From positions 450,457-514,456 of the forward strand of contig NW_019773592.1 in the NCBI RefSeq assembly GCF_001039355.2: DNA of 64,000 nucleotides, in the 5' to 3' direction. This DNA comes from Lingula anatina. Lineage: Eukaryota > Brachiopoda > Lingulata > Lingulida > Lingulidae. Of the stretch, positions 13,957 to 26,863 are shown one piece after another (the first letter of the stretch is position 1; each line of letters begins with the position of its first letter). Made by a program: the position numbers and the translations under genes. The notes beneath the pieces were generated by a model. It did no database searches. It had not been told where the DNA came from and saw nothing but the letters and a program-made list of their open reading frames with translations.

Positions 13957-16900
13957 CAGATTTAAGTATGAGACAATATTCTGTCACCTGAGGGACATAT
14001 GCCAAAATTCAGTGTCACCAAGGCATTCATGGCATATTTTGCAAGAGTGTGGCATGCTGAGAGAAAGTACTCATATTTCACCAAAAAAAAAAAAAAAAAA
14101 AAACACCCCCTAAAACTTAACAAATGGGTATTGCCACTGTCACATAACATGTCTTGGTATGTATTTCAAAGTTTTTATTGCAATGTGATATCACATATGT
14201 GAACCAAGCTATTGGCCATTGTTGCCCATTGTATTGATTATGTCTCATTGTCGCCTTTCTAGGTCTGACTGTCTTGAAATGATACATACATGTGTGGACC
14301 AATCACGCTTGCGGGGACAGACACCAGAGGGCATCTGTAACATGATCTCGCCTGTCGATAACTCCAGTGAATGCATTTCTTTGGCAAAATATCTAGGTAA
14401 ATATGAAGGGATTAAGATTTTATTATTGAGAAATGAATTCTGATTTCTTGATAGCTTTTTTTTCTGTTTCTTTATTTATAGACAAAAAGTGACTATCTGA
14501 GTCTTATCATTCAGTCAGTCTCATGCATTAAATGTAATATTTTCAGAACTGTTAAGCAGCAAAACTAATGGGACAAATCAGAAGCATGCAAGTATTCCAC
14601 AAAATGTGACATTGTTGATGCAGCTCTAACATTTTTTTAGCAGGATAACCCAGTATGATCATAGTTTCCACACATATATATTTAAAAAAACTATTGCTGT
14701 TCTCTTTCAGCTCCAAGCCCCCACATCCCTGTACACCAAGAAGTGACGAGCCTGTGTCATCCCAATCCCTGTAACAAGAGCCAGGTGTGCCAAGTGAACA
14801 GGCGCAAGTGTAAACATCCTGACAGGTGTAAACCTTACGTGTGTAAACCAGGTGAGCTTATATTTCACTTCTGTTAGTTTGTCAACTTAACAATCAAAAT
14901 TAGAGTAAAATTATACTCATGGTGAGAGGCATGGGGATCCCTGACAGTCAACCTGCTGAGAGTGGATGGCAGCCAATGATGATGAATTTGTCAACTTGCT
15001 GGGTACAGGAAAATAATGATTTATAAGATGTTTCCATAATAGATTCCCCACTTTACTGTGTAAAATTTATGTTGTATAAATGTTGTATGTTAAATGCCCT
15101 ACTTACTATTCTTCTTTTAAAGCATGCCCAATGGGTGAAGTGTCGACATTATATGTCCCACGTAACATGTACGTGCACGTGCCAGACCCGAGCAGAAAGA
15201 CGAACTGCTTCAAAGTCTGTAAATGTGGTCATCGAGGCCTTCTGGACCAGTGTCAGTCATTGCCCTGCACCAAGACTATGATCTGTTTAATGGGAGAACA
15301 GAAAAAAGAGATAAAAGGTACATGAACAAGAAGCTGTTTGACTGAAATCTTAGACTCCATTCACAACCAAGTTGATCCGTGGACTAACTGATCTGCAGAT
15401 CAAATATTGCCGACCCACTCAAAGGCTTCAGGCATAATCTAATGGATTCGTCGCTGGGATTGTATGGCTAGCTTTAAAGTGGTTCATCTATATTTGATCC
15501 ATGGATCAGTTAATCCACAGTTCAACTGGTTGTGAACACAGCTATGAGTACCCAACTGAGTAGATATTGATTTAACCACATAACTTGCTGTATATTTTCA
15601 TATTTTGGATTATGCACCAGTTATACAACAACTTTGTTTCTTGTGAATCATTGTCATTTACATTGAACTAGCATCATGAAAGGAGAAATTGGTAGTATTG
15701 TTGAAAAGTTTAAACATTTGAGCATTAGCACTGATGTTGCTTAGAACTCAATTGAAAATTGCAGGACAGAGGTTGCATTTTAGATTAAAATAGCATCTAG
15801 TATGGCCAGTAAACAAATTTTTGGTGATGTCATGTCTCTACATAGTTTGATCGAGAAAGGAACTGTACTTTATTATTTCTAAATACCCCTCCCCCCCCCA
15901 TTTATTATTTATTACAAGTAAGAAAAATGTTTTAATTATATTAATATTACATCCATATAGTTAAATTGATTATATAAGTAATTAATACAATTTTTTGTCA
16001 GACATTTTCAATATGTGTTATTTGAAATCTTAATTATGTTGATTTATACCTTTTTTTTTTCAGAACATGGTAGCATATTTACTTCCGAGTGCAATAAATG
16101 TGCGTGTGTGTCTGGTGAAATGGTCTGCACACAAAAACACTGTCTGAGCCCCTGGGCATCCTTGGCCACCAAGCAGAACTACACCGGTTTGCCTTGTAAC
16201 TGTGACATCCAGTATGTCCCTGTGTGTGGTGCAAATGGGAAAACATATCCAAGTTCTTGTGTGGCAAAGTAAGATTTTTGTTCATCGTTGTGTGGTGTAT
16301 GATATTGAAATGTTCAAAGTTTGAATTTATTGTCTTGTTTTCATGTTGTTATATATTTTAAAGAAATCATTTCAAAGGAAAAAAGTACATTAATAATGTT
16401 AAGCAACTCAAAATAAATGATTAACATTGTTTGTAAGAAAAATTAGGCTATGTAAATTAAACAAAACTCATGCAGGAAAGTTCAAGGGCTTGTGATATTA
16501 TCAACATAAATGGGGGAAAAACTTACAATACTTATATCCATATGTATTATCATTTGTTACTTTGGATCATAAATAATATTTTACATTCTTTATATCTTTA
16601 TATGTAAAACTCATCCACGCTTTGTAACATTTTCAGATGTTTGGGCCTCAGGGACAGCCAGATCCAACCAGGCGCATGTAGCAAACAGAATCCCTGTGCA
16701 AACAATCCTTGTGCCGCGGAGGAGGTGTGTGTGCCAAGAAAAAAAGAGAGCATGAGCTCCCATCAGGCTGTGGTACAGTATGATTGTGGTAAGTATAGTG
16801 GAAGTCACAGCCCAAACAATGGGATTGGCACACCTAACACAATAAGGATGTCACAACCAGGGCAATTGCAATGACTCACCTATCACAATGGCATAGTGAG

Positions 16901-19305
16901 TGTGTAACCTCTTATACAATGATGGTGTAGGTATATCTGATACTTTGTGGAGCCCACTGGCTATCTTCAAGGAGGTGCAATGCAAAGGAAATGGAATATG
17001 TATAATAAGCACCAAGTAAATGTGAATGAAAAAAGTGAAATCCGTATATATACATGACGCAGTACATACATATATAAACACAAGTGAAGTTCATTCAATT
17101 GAAAATGCATGGAACGGCTCTGTTTTAAGGGACAGATGCAGTTTCAAAAGCTCATCACAGTTTTATAGCATTTACCACTGCACTCGTATATACAGAGAGA
17201 GAGAGACAGAGAACCTTCATGTACACAGAGAGATAGAAAAGCAAATATTGTGATATTCTTCTATGTTTCAGTGTCCACCACAGTCTGTAGTCACCACAAG
17301 CATGATCCAGTGTGCGACACAGAAGGCAGAGAACATACAAATCTGTGTCTGTTGTTACAACAGGGGAAGAAACTGGCTTACTGGGGCCACTGCACGGTGA
17401 GTAGGCAACTTAAGTGCCAAAAGTCATCAGTTCAAACTTTCCACTTTTTACATAAAATTGAAGCTCTACCTAACAAAGCTTTAAGTCAAGATGTGACCTT
17501 CCTCAGTGTGTGGTGATTATGAGCCTCGGCTCAATTCACCAATCTCTCATTATTAATACTGCTGTCCCATATGTGTGATGCTTGGTGACAATGGGAGATT
17601 TTTTGTTTCCTTCAATATTGGCTGGTTAACTTCATTTGGTTTTTCTATTAGCTATTGACAAATGAAACTATTTGTTTATTGTTTCCATCAGTTATTCATT
17701 CTAAAGTCAAATTTACAAAAATTATCCATTTTCCAGAATTCTTGTGTTGTGCATGGAGAAGTCTGTGGCAGTAATGGGGAGACATATGTCCATGAATGTG
17801 CCGCTTGGGGAGAAAGGGTCACCGTTGACTACCCAGGACCTTGTATCACAACTGGACACCTAACTACTGAGGCAATGACCTCTGGCCCCTCTTGTGACCT
17901 TGTGACTTGCCCTGTGCTGCCCCCTAGGTGTGTGGGAGTGACACCACCTGGAGGATGTTGTCCACAGTGTGGTAAGTTTTTATCTATTTATTTATTTTTT
18001 TTTGTCAACANNNNNNNNNNNNNNNNNNNNNNNNNNNNNNNNNNNNNNNNNNNNNNNNNNNNNNNNNNNNNNNNNNNNNNNNNNNNNNNNNNNNNNNNNN
18101 NNNNNNNNNNNNNNNNNNNNNNNNNNNNNNNNNNNNNNNNNNNNNNNNNNNNNNNNNNNNNNNNNNNNNNNNNNNNNNNNNNNNNNNNNNNNNNNNNNNN
18201 NNNNNNNNNNNNNNNNNNNNNNNNNNNNNNNNNNNNNNNNNNNNNNNNNNNNNNNNNNNNNNNNNNNNNNNNNNNNNNNNNNNNNNNNNNNNNNNNNNNN
18301 NNNNNNTTTGTCAACATCTAAATGAAGATATAATACTTGCTTTTATATGCATGAATTTGTACACATAAGACGGCCTCTTCATCAAGTTACTGATATATAA
18401 TTTTTCACTTCTAAGTTTTTTACTTGAGTTCCAACCATAAATATATGATGATAACAGGAAAATCCCTCTTTGGACACTTCCCATTCTTCTGTTGGCAGTG
18501 ACGCCTTTTAGTGTCACAAAGATTAAATATGTACTGGATATTATTGTGTCAAGCATCTGCCAGTCTATAACGGTCCTGTTCCAGCGAGCGAAATCCGAGT
18601 TCTCTACAGCACTGCCATGGTGGACAGGTCAGCTGACCACATTGAGCCAATCACAGTGCAGACAGTCACAGAGCACCTGCGACACCATGTGACCATCCTG
18701 GAGTGTGATGTCTTTGGTTACCTCAGCATAGAGGGAGATCTGGTGATTCTTATAAAAGCAATTACAAAGTCCCCTACACCTCTTCAGGTTAGTGCAAGAT
18801 ATTAGCAGCAATCTTTATATGAAGACTTGTTTGTTGAAGATAACTTTATAAATTAAATTATTATGTTTGAAAGACTATTCTGTATAATAAAAAAAATGAC
18901 GAACAGTATGAGAATTGATGAAAGCTGTCAAAACATGAATTGATATTGACACATTTATTGAAATCCTTTTAAATTTACAAACATAAATGGGTTTTATTGA
19001 ATAGATTCAGTGATGTCATCAAAATATGAATTATTCTAAAAGTAAGCTGTCATTTAAAAATCAAAATCTGGATTTTTCAGGTCCAGGCATGCAACACGGA
19101 GGCAGAAAAAATAGCATCCCTCATCCAACTTAAAAGTCCCTGCATTATGTCTGATCTTGTGCTATCACCTCTCATCACAGCAGACATACGGGGTGCTCAA
19201 ATACAGACCTTGAACAGTGCAGCCAATCAAATCCCTTCATTGCATTTACTGCTGCTTACCTCACTGGTGGTGGCTCTGGTATCCAGGGCAACAGACTGTA
19301 GCTAG
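9749..19305 (+). CDS. RECK: RECK (reversion-inducing cysteine-rich protein with Kazal motifs), 5'-partial gene, 16 exons
   Basis: RECK is a GPI-anchored membrane protein that restrains metalloproteinases and, in vertebrates, acts as a Wnt7 co-receptor. Exons: 9749-9824, 10239-10433, 10800-10933, 12544-12696, 12880-12976, 13368-13550, 13761-13857, 14263-14396, 14711-14851, 15123-15317, 16064-16268, 16637-16788, 17272-17396, 17737-17971, 18564-18787, 19081-19305. All junctions are GT-AG and phases agree, giving 856 residues. The order is the end of Cys-knot 2; knots 3 (CCAYATSLDCKLTCR), 4 (CCDKAPSQSCKEICR) and 5 (CCAKATLKSCRDLC); the Cys-rich middle; three Kazal-type units (CNCDIQYVPVCGANGKTYPS; VCSHHKHDPVCDTEG; VHGEVCGSNGETYVHEC); a C-terminal domain with ECDVFGYLSIEGDLVIL; and a hydrophobic GPI-type tail. 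Roughly 120 N-terminal residues (signal peptide, knot 1, most of knot 2) lie upstream of the window. The N-run at 18011-18306 is intronic. Confidence 0.96.
13866..13953. repeat. (TC)n/(AC)n compound microsatellite in a RECK intron
   Basis: TC runs alternate with AC runs immediately after the donor at 13858. Alternating purine-pyrimidine and pyrimidine tracts this close to a donor tend to be polymorphic in length. Confidence 0.95.
15351..15542. mobile_element. Foldback MITE in a RECK intron (GTTGATCC family)
   Basis: Inverted arms CATTCACAACCAAGTTGATC and the matching ACTGGTTGTGAACAC, plus GACTAACTGATC against GATCAGTTAATCC. The same arm words (GGACTAACT, CATTCA) occur in the element at 58069-58243, which has a clean TTA duplication. 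Confidence 0.7.
18011..18306. other. Assembly gap (run of N) in a RECK intron
   Basis: The unknown bases are flanked on both sides by TTTGTCAACA. The flanking exons (ending 17971, starting 18564) join in frame without any missing exon, so the gap does not interrupt the protein. Confidence 0.98.
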
Positions 19306-22290
19306 GAATGCTGGGAAATATATGAATCTCAGGTGGATGTAAGCAGTATATGATTTCTCTTAAAAATAAATGGGCTTTTGAGAAGATGACACTTTGAAAA
19401 GTGAATAAGATGAAGAAATTATTGCACCCGCTGCTTTCTCTACTTTATAGTCAGGGTAATTCAGGCCCTATGCATTCCAAAGACTAAGATAGTGTCATAC
19501 ACATCTTGATAGGTCATCCTCGAAAAACATGGCACTACCATGAATTTTCTTCCATCTTTTGAAAAAGCGTGGGCGTTATAGATGAGAATTTCCTGTTCAA
19601 AGATGGAAGACTTATTTTTATGTTCACACAATTCTGAAAAGGGACAGAGGTTCTTTGGATGGATGGAGTTTGTGATGTGATACCTCAATCAAGTGCCTTT
19701 ACTGATCATTCTACAGAATGTTCACACTATGCATGTTAATTGGAAATGATTCCAAACTGGACTTTTTTTAACAAGACTGTGCACAGTGCCACTTTTTATC
19801 TGTTTATAAATTTATTTATTTTATTAATATTATTATCCTCTTTATTATTATTTACAACTTAGTGCAGTTGTGGAAATTTTCACAAAGTGTCTAAAGCGAA
19901 AATTTCACCTTAATGAAGTATATAAATGAGAAGAACTGTATTGTCACAGAAGCATCGGAAAATGGGGAGAGGATTTCTTCTGTGAATATGATATGCAAGC
20001 TGTAAAGAGGTGTATGTCTGCACCGGCTTTCATATCAAGAAAATAAGAAGATAGATGGTTTTGTATGCATAAACTACTTATTCTTCAGTGAGGCAGCAAT
20101 GAAGTAAAATGAAATTGCAAGTGGAGGGAACACTTGCATCCAGTATCTGATAATCAAAATATCGAGAGGATGAACGTGAGTCAAGATGTTAACTGGTGGA
20201 TGCTGTTCAAATGAGAAATGTTATTATATAAATCAATCTGTTCAGGAAATGCATTTGGGTAATGTTATTGTTAGGGCTGTCTTGAAATAAGAACCCTTGT
20301 AACGTCTGCTGCTGTTATTTGAAAAGATTGATAACGTAGATGCAAACTGACTTTTGGCATTTTTGTAAGCAGTGGCTTTTTTAAGGCATTTAAAGTAAAA
20401 TCTTGTGTTTCAAAGCTTTTAATTAGAACAGTTTTCTCATTAGGTAATACATATGTACATATATGCATTTGATAATCATTTTGTACATAAAAGTCAGTTA
20501 TGTGAAATACAGAGATGACACAAAAGATCTGAAATTAAATAGAGAAAAGAATAATATAAGATGCATCACTTCATTCATAATATGACATATTGTGATTAAT
20601 ATTGTGTACATGTTGCATTTTATGATAACTTTTCAGCCAATTATCTCATTCATATTTGTACAGGGAGGCTTTAGTGTTTTAGATGCCATTTTTTATCACC
20701 TGTTATATGCACAAATTGTATTATTTTACATAGAGCTGTGAGGACCATGTAGAAGTTTGTAGAAAAATATTGAGTGGCCTTATTTTCCTGAATATGGACG
20801 AGGAGATATGTTGTTTATCTTTTAAAAAATAGGTATTCAAGAAATGGAAATATTTATTTATTAATTACAACAAACATCTAGAGTTGAGTGCCATCTTTGA
20901 TCCAAGTGAATTAACATAGTATAATTATCATTGTTATGAACTTTTGGAAACCATGGTTTTAGGGGTCACCTAAAAAAAGCATTGGTTCAGTGAAAATGAC
21001 ACTGATTTTAAATGCAGAATAGAAAACTTATGATTCATCCTTTGATTTTTCTTCTGCAAAACCTAGTTCTACTCTTTTTCTGGTTACATATTTGAAATGA
21101 TGATTAATTCAAAGGTGGAGATTCTTCAAAATGTGGGTGGTATATTTTTAATTATTTACTTGTATGTATATCTACATTGCATATCAGGTAGAGCTTTTGA
21201 TATTTGTTGCCAATAGAACAATCATTGTTTATTAGTTTGTAAACCATTTTAAATTACAATGTTTTTGCACAAAGTTCCGTGTAAGTATATATAATGGATT
21301 TAGTTTTCAACTGCTTAGGTTTTTAAACTTATACAAAAGATGACTGATAAGTATTTGCATATCAGAATCTATTTATTCATAGCTACCCAATATTTTGTTT
21401 TTAACATTCAGGATTTGTATAATACAAGAAGGGTAAACAATTTTTATGATCAAACAAATAGAACAAATATTTATGTATTCCTTTCCCAAAAGTGGCAAGG
21501 ATAGTCACCAAAGGACCTTTTTTAATTGGCTGAAAGCTTCACAGACCTGCACTGTATATAATTACTGCACGTCATTGGTCACTGTATATAGAAAAGCAGA
21601 AAATCAAAACTAGTTTCTCATGTTGTTTAGATGTTTATTACACTGTTTTCTTACTGCACTATTTAATTGAGCTCAATATTGAGGACAATCACAACGAATC
21701 ATTATGCAAATTGATAAATCACGTGTCAGTCATGTGATATTGGAAAATTGTTCAACTGCCCAGCTAAACCAAAGATCAAGATGATGAATTTGCTTGACAA
21801 TCAAATGTTTGTTAGTATCGTGTTAGTGTACAAAGTGATATAAAGAATTATAGAGAGTTCATAAGATGAGTTTGCAATCAGTTGTATATACAGTACTATT
21901 AAAGTAGATCTAGTCATTTATGTGTCTTTCTGTACTTGGATAATGGAAGTATATTTTCTGTTAAGGATGTTTCCTTTCATATAATAAGCTACAGTTAACC
22001 AGTAAGTAATATTATTCGATATTTTTGTCTGGAATTAGTTTTACATTCAGCCTTCTAATAATGTTCACTTGATTGAATAGTGAAATATTATTTATTATTT
22101 TGCTACATTACGCTCCAATCAACTACATTGTATTGTAAAACAGACTAATGTCAGTAAGCAATACTACCATTATTTTATACAAAAAGTTCCTCTCTTTTCT
22201 GTAACGCCACCTTCGTATGATCTGTGTATATAATCTTGTAAATGCTGGAAACCCAAAGAAACCAAAATAAAGGAATTTAATAAGGACTGT
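19306..22290 (+). other. Probable RECK 3' UTR
   Basis: AT-rich sequence without recognisable exons follows the RECK stop. AATAAA hexamers at 19365-19370 and near 22265 could end a short and a ~3 kb 3' UTR. No other gene is recognised here. The 135-codon minus-strand reading frame at 22170-22577 has no family signature. Confidence 0.5.
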
Positions 22291-22738
22291 TGTTTCCAGT
22301 TATGTGTCTTACGCCCAAACCCAATATAGAGTTGCATTTCACATGCTAAGGTATCAAAACATAACAATTGAATGAATTCGAAGTTGTATTCAACATATAT
22401 TGTGACTGTCAAATTTGTAAATTCTTGCGGCGTGAATGGAATAATAGTGGCTTTCAGAGGTCGCTGTTGAAAATAACCATACAAATTATCAAATACAAGA
22501 AAGGATGTCTGCCAAAGGTGAACATATATGACATACATGTTTTGGCAACTATTTTGAACACTTTGATGGAGCCGCATCTATTCATGGCAAGTTTGTCTAA
22601 AAACGACAAAAATTTTTCTATAGAGCATACTATTTTCTGTTGAAGTACTTATTATGTAACGTTATTGACATGCGAAAAGAGCTTTATATATGGAAGACGA
22701 GACATATCCGGACAAAAACATTCAAAGCCCTACTAGGG

Positions 22739-22957
22739 CTGTATTCCCAGAGCTTTTATTTCGATCTATCCCCGCGGGGAGTCTCACTAGATTACTGTCA
22801 GATAATCCGGCTTAAATGTCCGTCCCGCCTACTACAAGCTGTAAGGGGGTAATTAACTTCTGTGTCCGCTCGGCTGACAGCTATTTAGCGTGAACCCCCA
22901 GGAAGTTAGATCGATCTAAAGTAGATCGATCTAATCTCTTGAAATGGGGTCCTAGAC
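22739..22957. mobile_element. GATCGATC foldback element, copy C2
   Basis: Left arm TTTCGATCTATCCCCGCGGG with GAGTCTCACTAGATT; right arm GTTAGATCGATCTAAAG. The interior words CCCGCCTACT and GGGGGTAATTAACT are shared with copies at 44989 and 53866. Confidence 0.75.
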
Positions 22958-22967
22958 ACCTAACTGT

Positions 22968-23520
22968 AAGCTTGAGCAGATTTGTCCTTTTTTAATGCCT
23001 ATATTTAACATGAATCAGCAGGTTAATATTACCCCAACATTTAATAATGATTCCCAGAAATTAATTGGAGAAAAAAATCAATGATAATTTGGTTCCTGTA
23101 AGTTACAGCGAATGATATGACAATGAGTGTATTTTCACTGACCTGAAAAACGTCTGAAAGGTGTTGCATTTGACTTTGAACAATGAATAATACATAGTTT
23201 GTTTTAGGGAAGCGCGTATTGTACCACGTGTGAAAAGAGGTTGGTATCTATGATGGGAGATATTTCAATTAAAACACACAAAAACCTACACACCGCAAGC
23301 TTGAGCAAGCTTCAGTCGATCAGTAGTAAACTTTTCTGGTTCTTTTTTCAATGCCTGCATTTACCATTGATCGGCAGGTTTATATCATCTCAACATTAAC
23401 TACAGAAAAAAATCAATGACATTTTGGTTCCTGTATATTAGAGTGAATTGTAAAACGACAAGTTTATTTTTACTGAAATGAAAAACGTTGGAAATGCAGC
23501 ATGGCCAATGAATAATACAG
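22968..23520. repeat. Diverged direct repeat of ~230 bp units
   Basis: Units at about 22968-23200 and 23293-23520 share AAGCTTGAGCA, TTTTTTAATGCC or TTTTTTCAATGCC, AAAAAATCAATGA and TTTGGTTCCTGTA in the same order and orientation. The unit carries no ORF; its origin is unknown. Confidence 0.65.
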
Positions 23521-24163
23521 AGGTTTTTATGTAATCAGCATTTAACCGTCTTTAACTGTTGATTTTAAAATAAAAATATTCAAAGACAACTTGCTTTTTT
23601 ATCATAAGCTGTTATGATATTATGATGTAATGTTGTTGACCATCCAATAATTTTTAGAAGAGTTGTGTATTCTTACTGCTCTTTTATCGTAGTATGGCTT
23701 ATCTAAAAAATAACTAATTTCTCTATAAATAAAGACTGTTTTCCCTGCAAATATCCATTAGTTGTTGCCGGACATTGTATCTTTTTTCATTTAACGCTCT
23801 TCAGGAAAGCCATATTTAGGGTATACAAAATTGATAAATATTGTTTAAAGAGAGGCGAATCTGTAACAGGGCCTGTAGACAATTTTTTTTTTTTTTTTTT
23901 TTTCGAAAATTCCTCTGTTACAAGAAGTCAGCCTTTGTGGCTTCTGGTAAACCTCAAGCTGTAAGACTATAATTTTCATGTAGATAAAAAACAAGATAGT
24001 AAACCACAACAATTCCTAATTTTGTTATTCATCCCAAGAGAAGCATAAAAAGACTTACAGTACTCTTTTCAGAGGTCAGTTGGTTGCAATTGATGGCATC
24101 TTTTATTTTTCAAAATTTTCCGATGGTCTCAAAGCAGAAACAGAAATAGACAGAGATGTATCT

Positions 24164-24331
24164 CAGGGGCGGGTTGAGGCCGTCTTCTGGGTCTTCTGGA
24201 AGACGCTCAGATTTTCAAGTTTACATTGACAAGTACCTGATTTTTTCTGTTGGAAGACGGTCAAAAATGAAGGATGGATCATCAAAGATAATTTGGAAGA
24301 CTGTCAGAAAATATCTCTGGTTCTGCCCCTG
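24164..24331. mobile_element. CAGGGGC-ended MITE, complete
   Basis: Inverted ends CAGGGGCGGG and TCTGCCCCTG are flanked by the 6-bp direct repeat GTATCT (24158-24163 and 24332-24337). The interior (GGGTCTTCTGGAAGACGCTC, TTTTTTCTGTTGGAAGA) recurs at 57692-57865. Confidence 0.75.
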
Positions 24332-24771
24332 GTATCTGTGGATATATGGCGAAAAACATTTCTTTGCCCCAAGCAGAAGTTAGTAATTCGGTCCTGAATC
24401 TCAAGTCTTGCAACTTGTGGGTAAAAAACTTTGAAATGCACACCTGTACGTTTTGGATTAAGTGACCAATTTTGATCATTCAGCTAAGTAGAGCGTTAAA
24501 ATCCAAAGTAAACAATGGAACAAGCAATCCGTTGGCGATTTCTATTTGTCTACCACATTACCCTGAAGCGTCTACTATTACTTTTTTTTCCTAATGTAGA
24601 ATCAATCCATACCTCGTAGCTAATAGCGCCAACTAACGAATGGGAGTGGTGTGATACATTCCGGTACACATTACAATATGATCGATACGGCATTTAGTAG
24701 CGGTAGTTAAGTACCAGAACTGGCTATAGCCTGAAGACTTTGGAGAGGACTTGTCACAGAAGCAACCAGGA

Positions 24772-24788
24772 ATGTACGAGATGAAAAG
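24772..24788 (+). CDS. Candidate first coding exon of the upstream DEG/ENaC gene
   Basis: The first clear channel exon (26864) has an acceptor but no in-frame ATG, and its first base completes a split codon. Here an ATG is followed by four more codons, two spare bases and a strong donor (AG then GTGAGT at 24789). Splicing to 26864 keeps frame and gives a short Met-Tyr-Glu-Met-Lys-Ser start. With it the whole gene sums to exactly 497 codons. Other phase-compatible donors in this AT-rich spacer cannot be ruled out. Confidence 0.35.
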
Positions 24789-24844
24789 GTGAGTTTTGCT
24801 TTTGCTTAAGATGTGATTTTGGTGGAGGATGCGACACCGAAAAG

Positions 24845-25429
24845 GCCCCTATTTCACACAGACCACGAATCCCACGAATCGCCAGGAATTGACAAATTTT
24901 AGGATTCGTGAGGATTCGTGAGATTTTGCCAATTTTCTGGTCTGATTCGACACGCTCACGATTCATTTACGATACAGGTACGATAGTGTTACGAATATTC
25001 GTGGGATTTGGCTGGAATCGCACGAATATTGTCCAGAAATTCCCCTACGATTTTTTGGAATCGGGAGTTCGTGGCCAAAACTATGAACAGCTCAAAATTT
25101 TTGCCACGAATTCCCGATTGATCAAGAATTGAAAGAACTTACTACGATTATATACGAATCTGTTAAGAACTTCACGAACTGATTACGATTCAACCACGAA
25201 TCCTGAAATTTTCAATTCCTGGCGATTCGTTGGATTCGTGGTCTGTGTGAAATAGGGGCATAAAAGTTTTTGCCACCCATTCCTGTTGGTCAAGAAGTGC
25301 AAGAACTGACTACGAATATATACGAACCTGTTAAGAACTGTACGAACTGATTACGATTCAACCACGAATCGTGAAATTTGTCAATTCATGGCCATTCGTG
25401 GGATTCGTGGTCTGTGTGAAATAGGGGCA
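24845..25429. mobile_element. MITE with GCCCCTATTTCACAC ends and a duplicated right end
   Basis: The left end GCCCCTATTTCACACAGACC is matched inversely by TCTGTGTGAAATAGGGGC ending at 25259, and a second time ending at 25429. The interior is dense in forward and inverted ATTCGTG / CACGAAT words. The extra right end suggests a tandem partial duplication or nested insertion. Non-coding. Confidence 0.75.
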
Positions 25430-26521
25430 TAAGGCGTGAGCCAACGATATATGCCAGAATACCTCGAGCGTCCACGTCTTCAAGACACATCGCGAGAGAG
25501 GGCAGTGTATTATTTGACAGATATACCGAGAGAAAGTACCGCATGTCACAGAACACGCCTCAAACTCGGTATGTAGCACAAGTAGCTCTTGATGTCTTTC
25601 TATTTGTTTTGGAGTCAGGAAAAGGCATTTTTATGTAGTTTTCCCGGAAAGCTAAACACTTTTCCTTGAATACCAAGGTACACCAGAAGCTTAGACAAAA
25701 AATGACCTAAAAAGACGTTTTTGTTTTCTGGAAGTCTAATTTTAGTCACTTTCGTAAAAGAGACTGTCAAAGTTCATTAATAAATATGAAAGGAAAAAAA
25801 AAAAGGAAATCGAAAAAGAGATTAAATATTCTCAACTGTTTTGCAAAGAACATACGGGGGTGATTGTGGGGAAACCACGTTGAAATTTTCAGGAATTTTC
25901 ATCTATCTTTGTTTATGTTTTACATTACAAAGATCTGAAACGCGCTGTTTGTTAAACCGGTACGACCATGAAGTAAGCACGCTATTTCTTTCTTCTTTTT
26001 TGTGCGTTGTAGACCAATTACACGTGAAAAACTTGAAAATAGGATTAAATGGTATGTCGTCAGCATGGCGAAAATATTTAAAAAATAGGTGTTCTTCCAC
26101 AAATGGGGTAATTTGAACTCCTTTGTCAATCAATGTTTAACTGATGAATGAATGAAGTAAAAATTTCTCCTATGGCAGATGATGAAATTCTTTTCTGTCC
26201 ACTGTCAATCGTTTCCATTTATTTGCATTCATTGAAAATCCATTGTGTTGAACCCGAACGCCTACATCGTCAACTGTTTATTTTCAAAAATGACACAGGG
26301 ATGCAAACCATTGCTTTCAAAGATTTTACAGTTTTCGTCAAAAATTTATCATCTACATAACTGCCATCTTGATGGTGAGTACATCCACATGCCTATTGTA
26401 TTTAAGAAATGGACCAGGTAAATGGAGAAATCGATATAGGCGTTTAAGCCTGTTTATCAAACTTTAGCAAGCAGCTTGTAATTGTGATTCTTTCGTGATT
26501 CATCTGAAGCGTATTGATTGT

Positions 26522-26523
<2 letters not shown>

Positions 26524-26558
<35 letters not shown>
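26524..26558. repeat. (TC)n microsatellite
   Basis: Uninterrupted TC run between the candidate first exon and exon 26864 of the channel gene. Confidence 0.95.
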
Positions 26559-26560
<2 letters not shown>

Positions 26561-26863
26561 ATGATAATCAAAGATTGGGTTACCCGCATGCCATTTGTGC
26601 GGTTTACGGTCATTTTTTGAATGGGGCAACAAAGGAGTTTATGGTCTAACTTTTTTCTGTTTGTTTTTTCATGTTTCTTAGTTGACAAGGTATCTCAAAA
26701 GTTCTTCACAAAAGTAAAGAAGTTATTCAGACCGGAAAGAAGTTCCTATAATTCTAACCGAATCCAGGTCCCACATTCAAATGGCGTTTCATTGCATGTT
26801 TTTTCCTTGCTGAGGGTCTGCGCTCGTGGACCACATTGTATTTTTGGTTGCTTATTATTTCAG

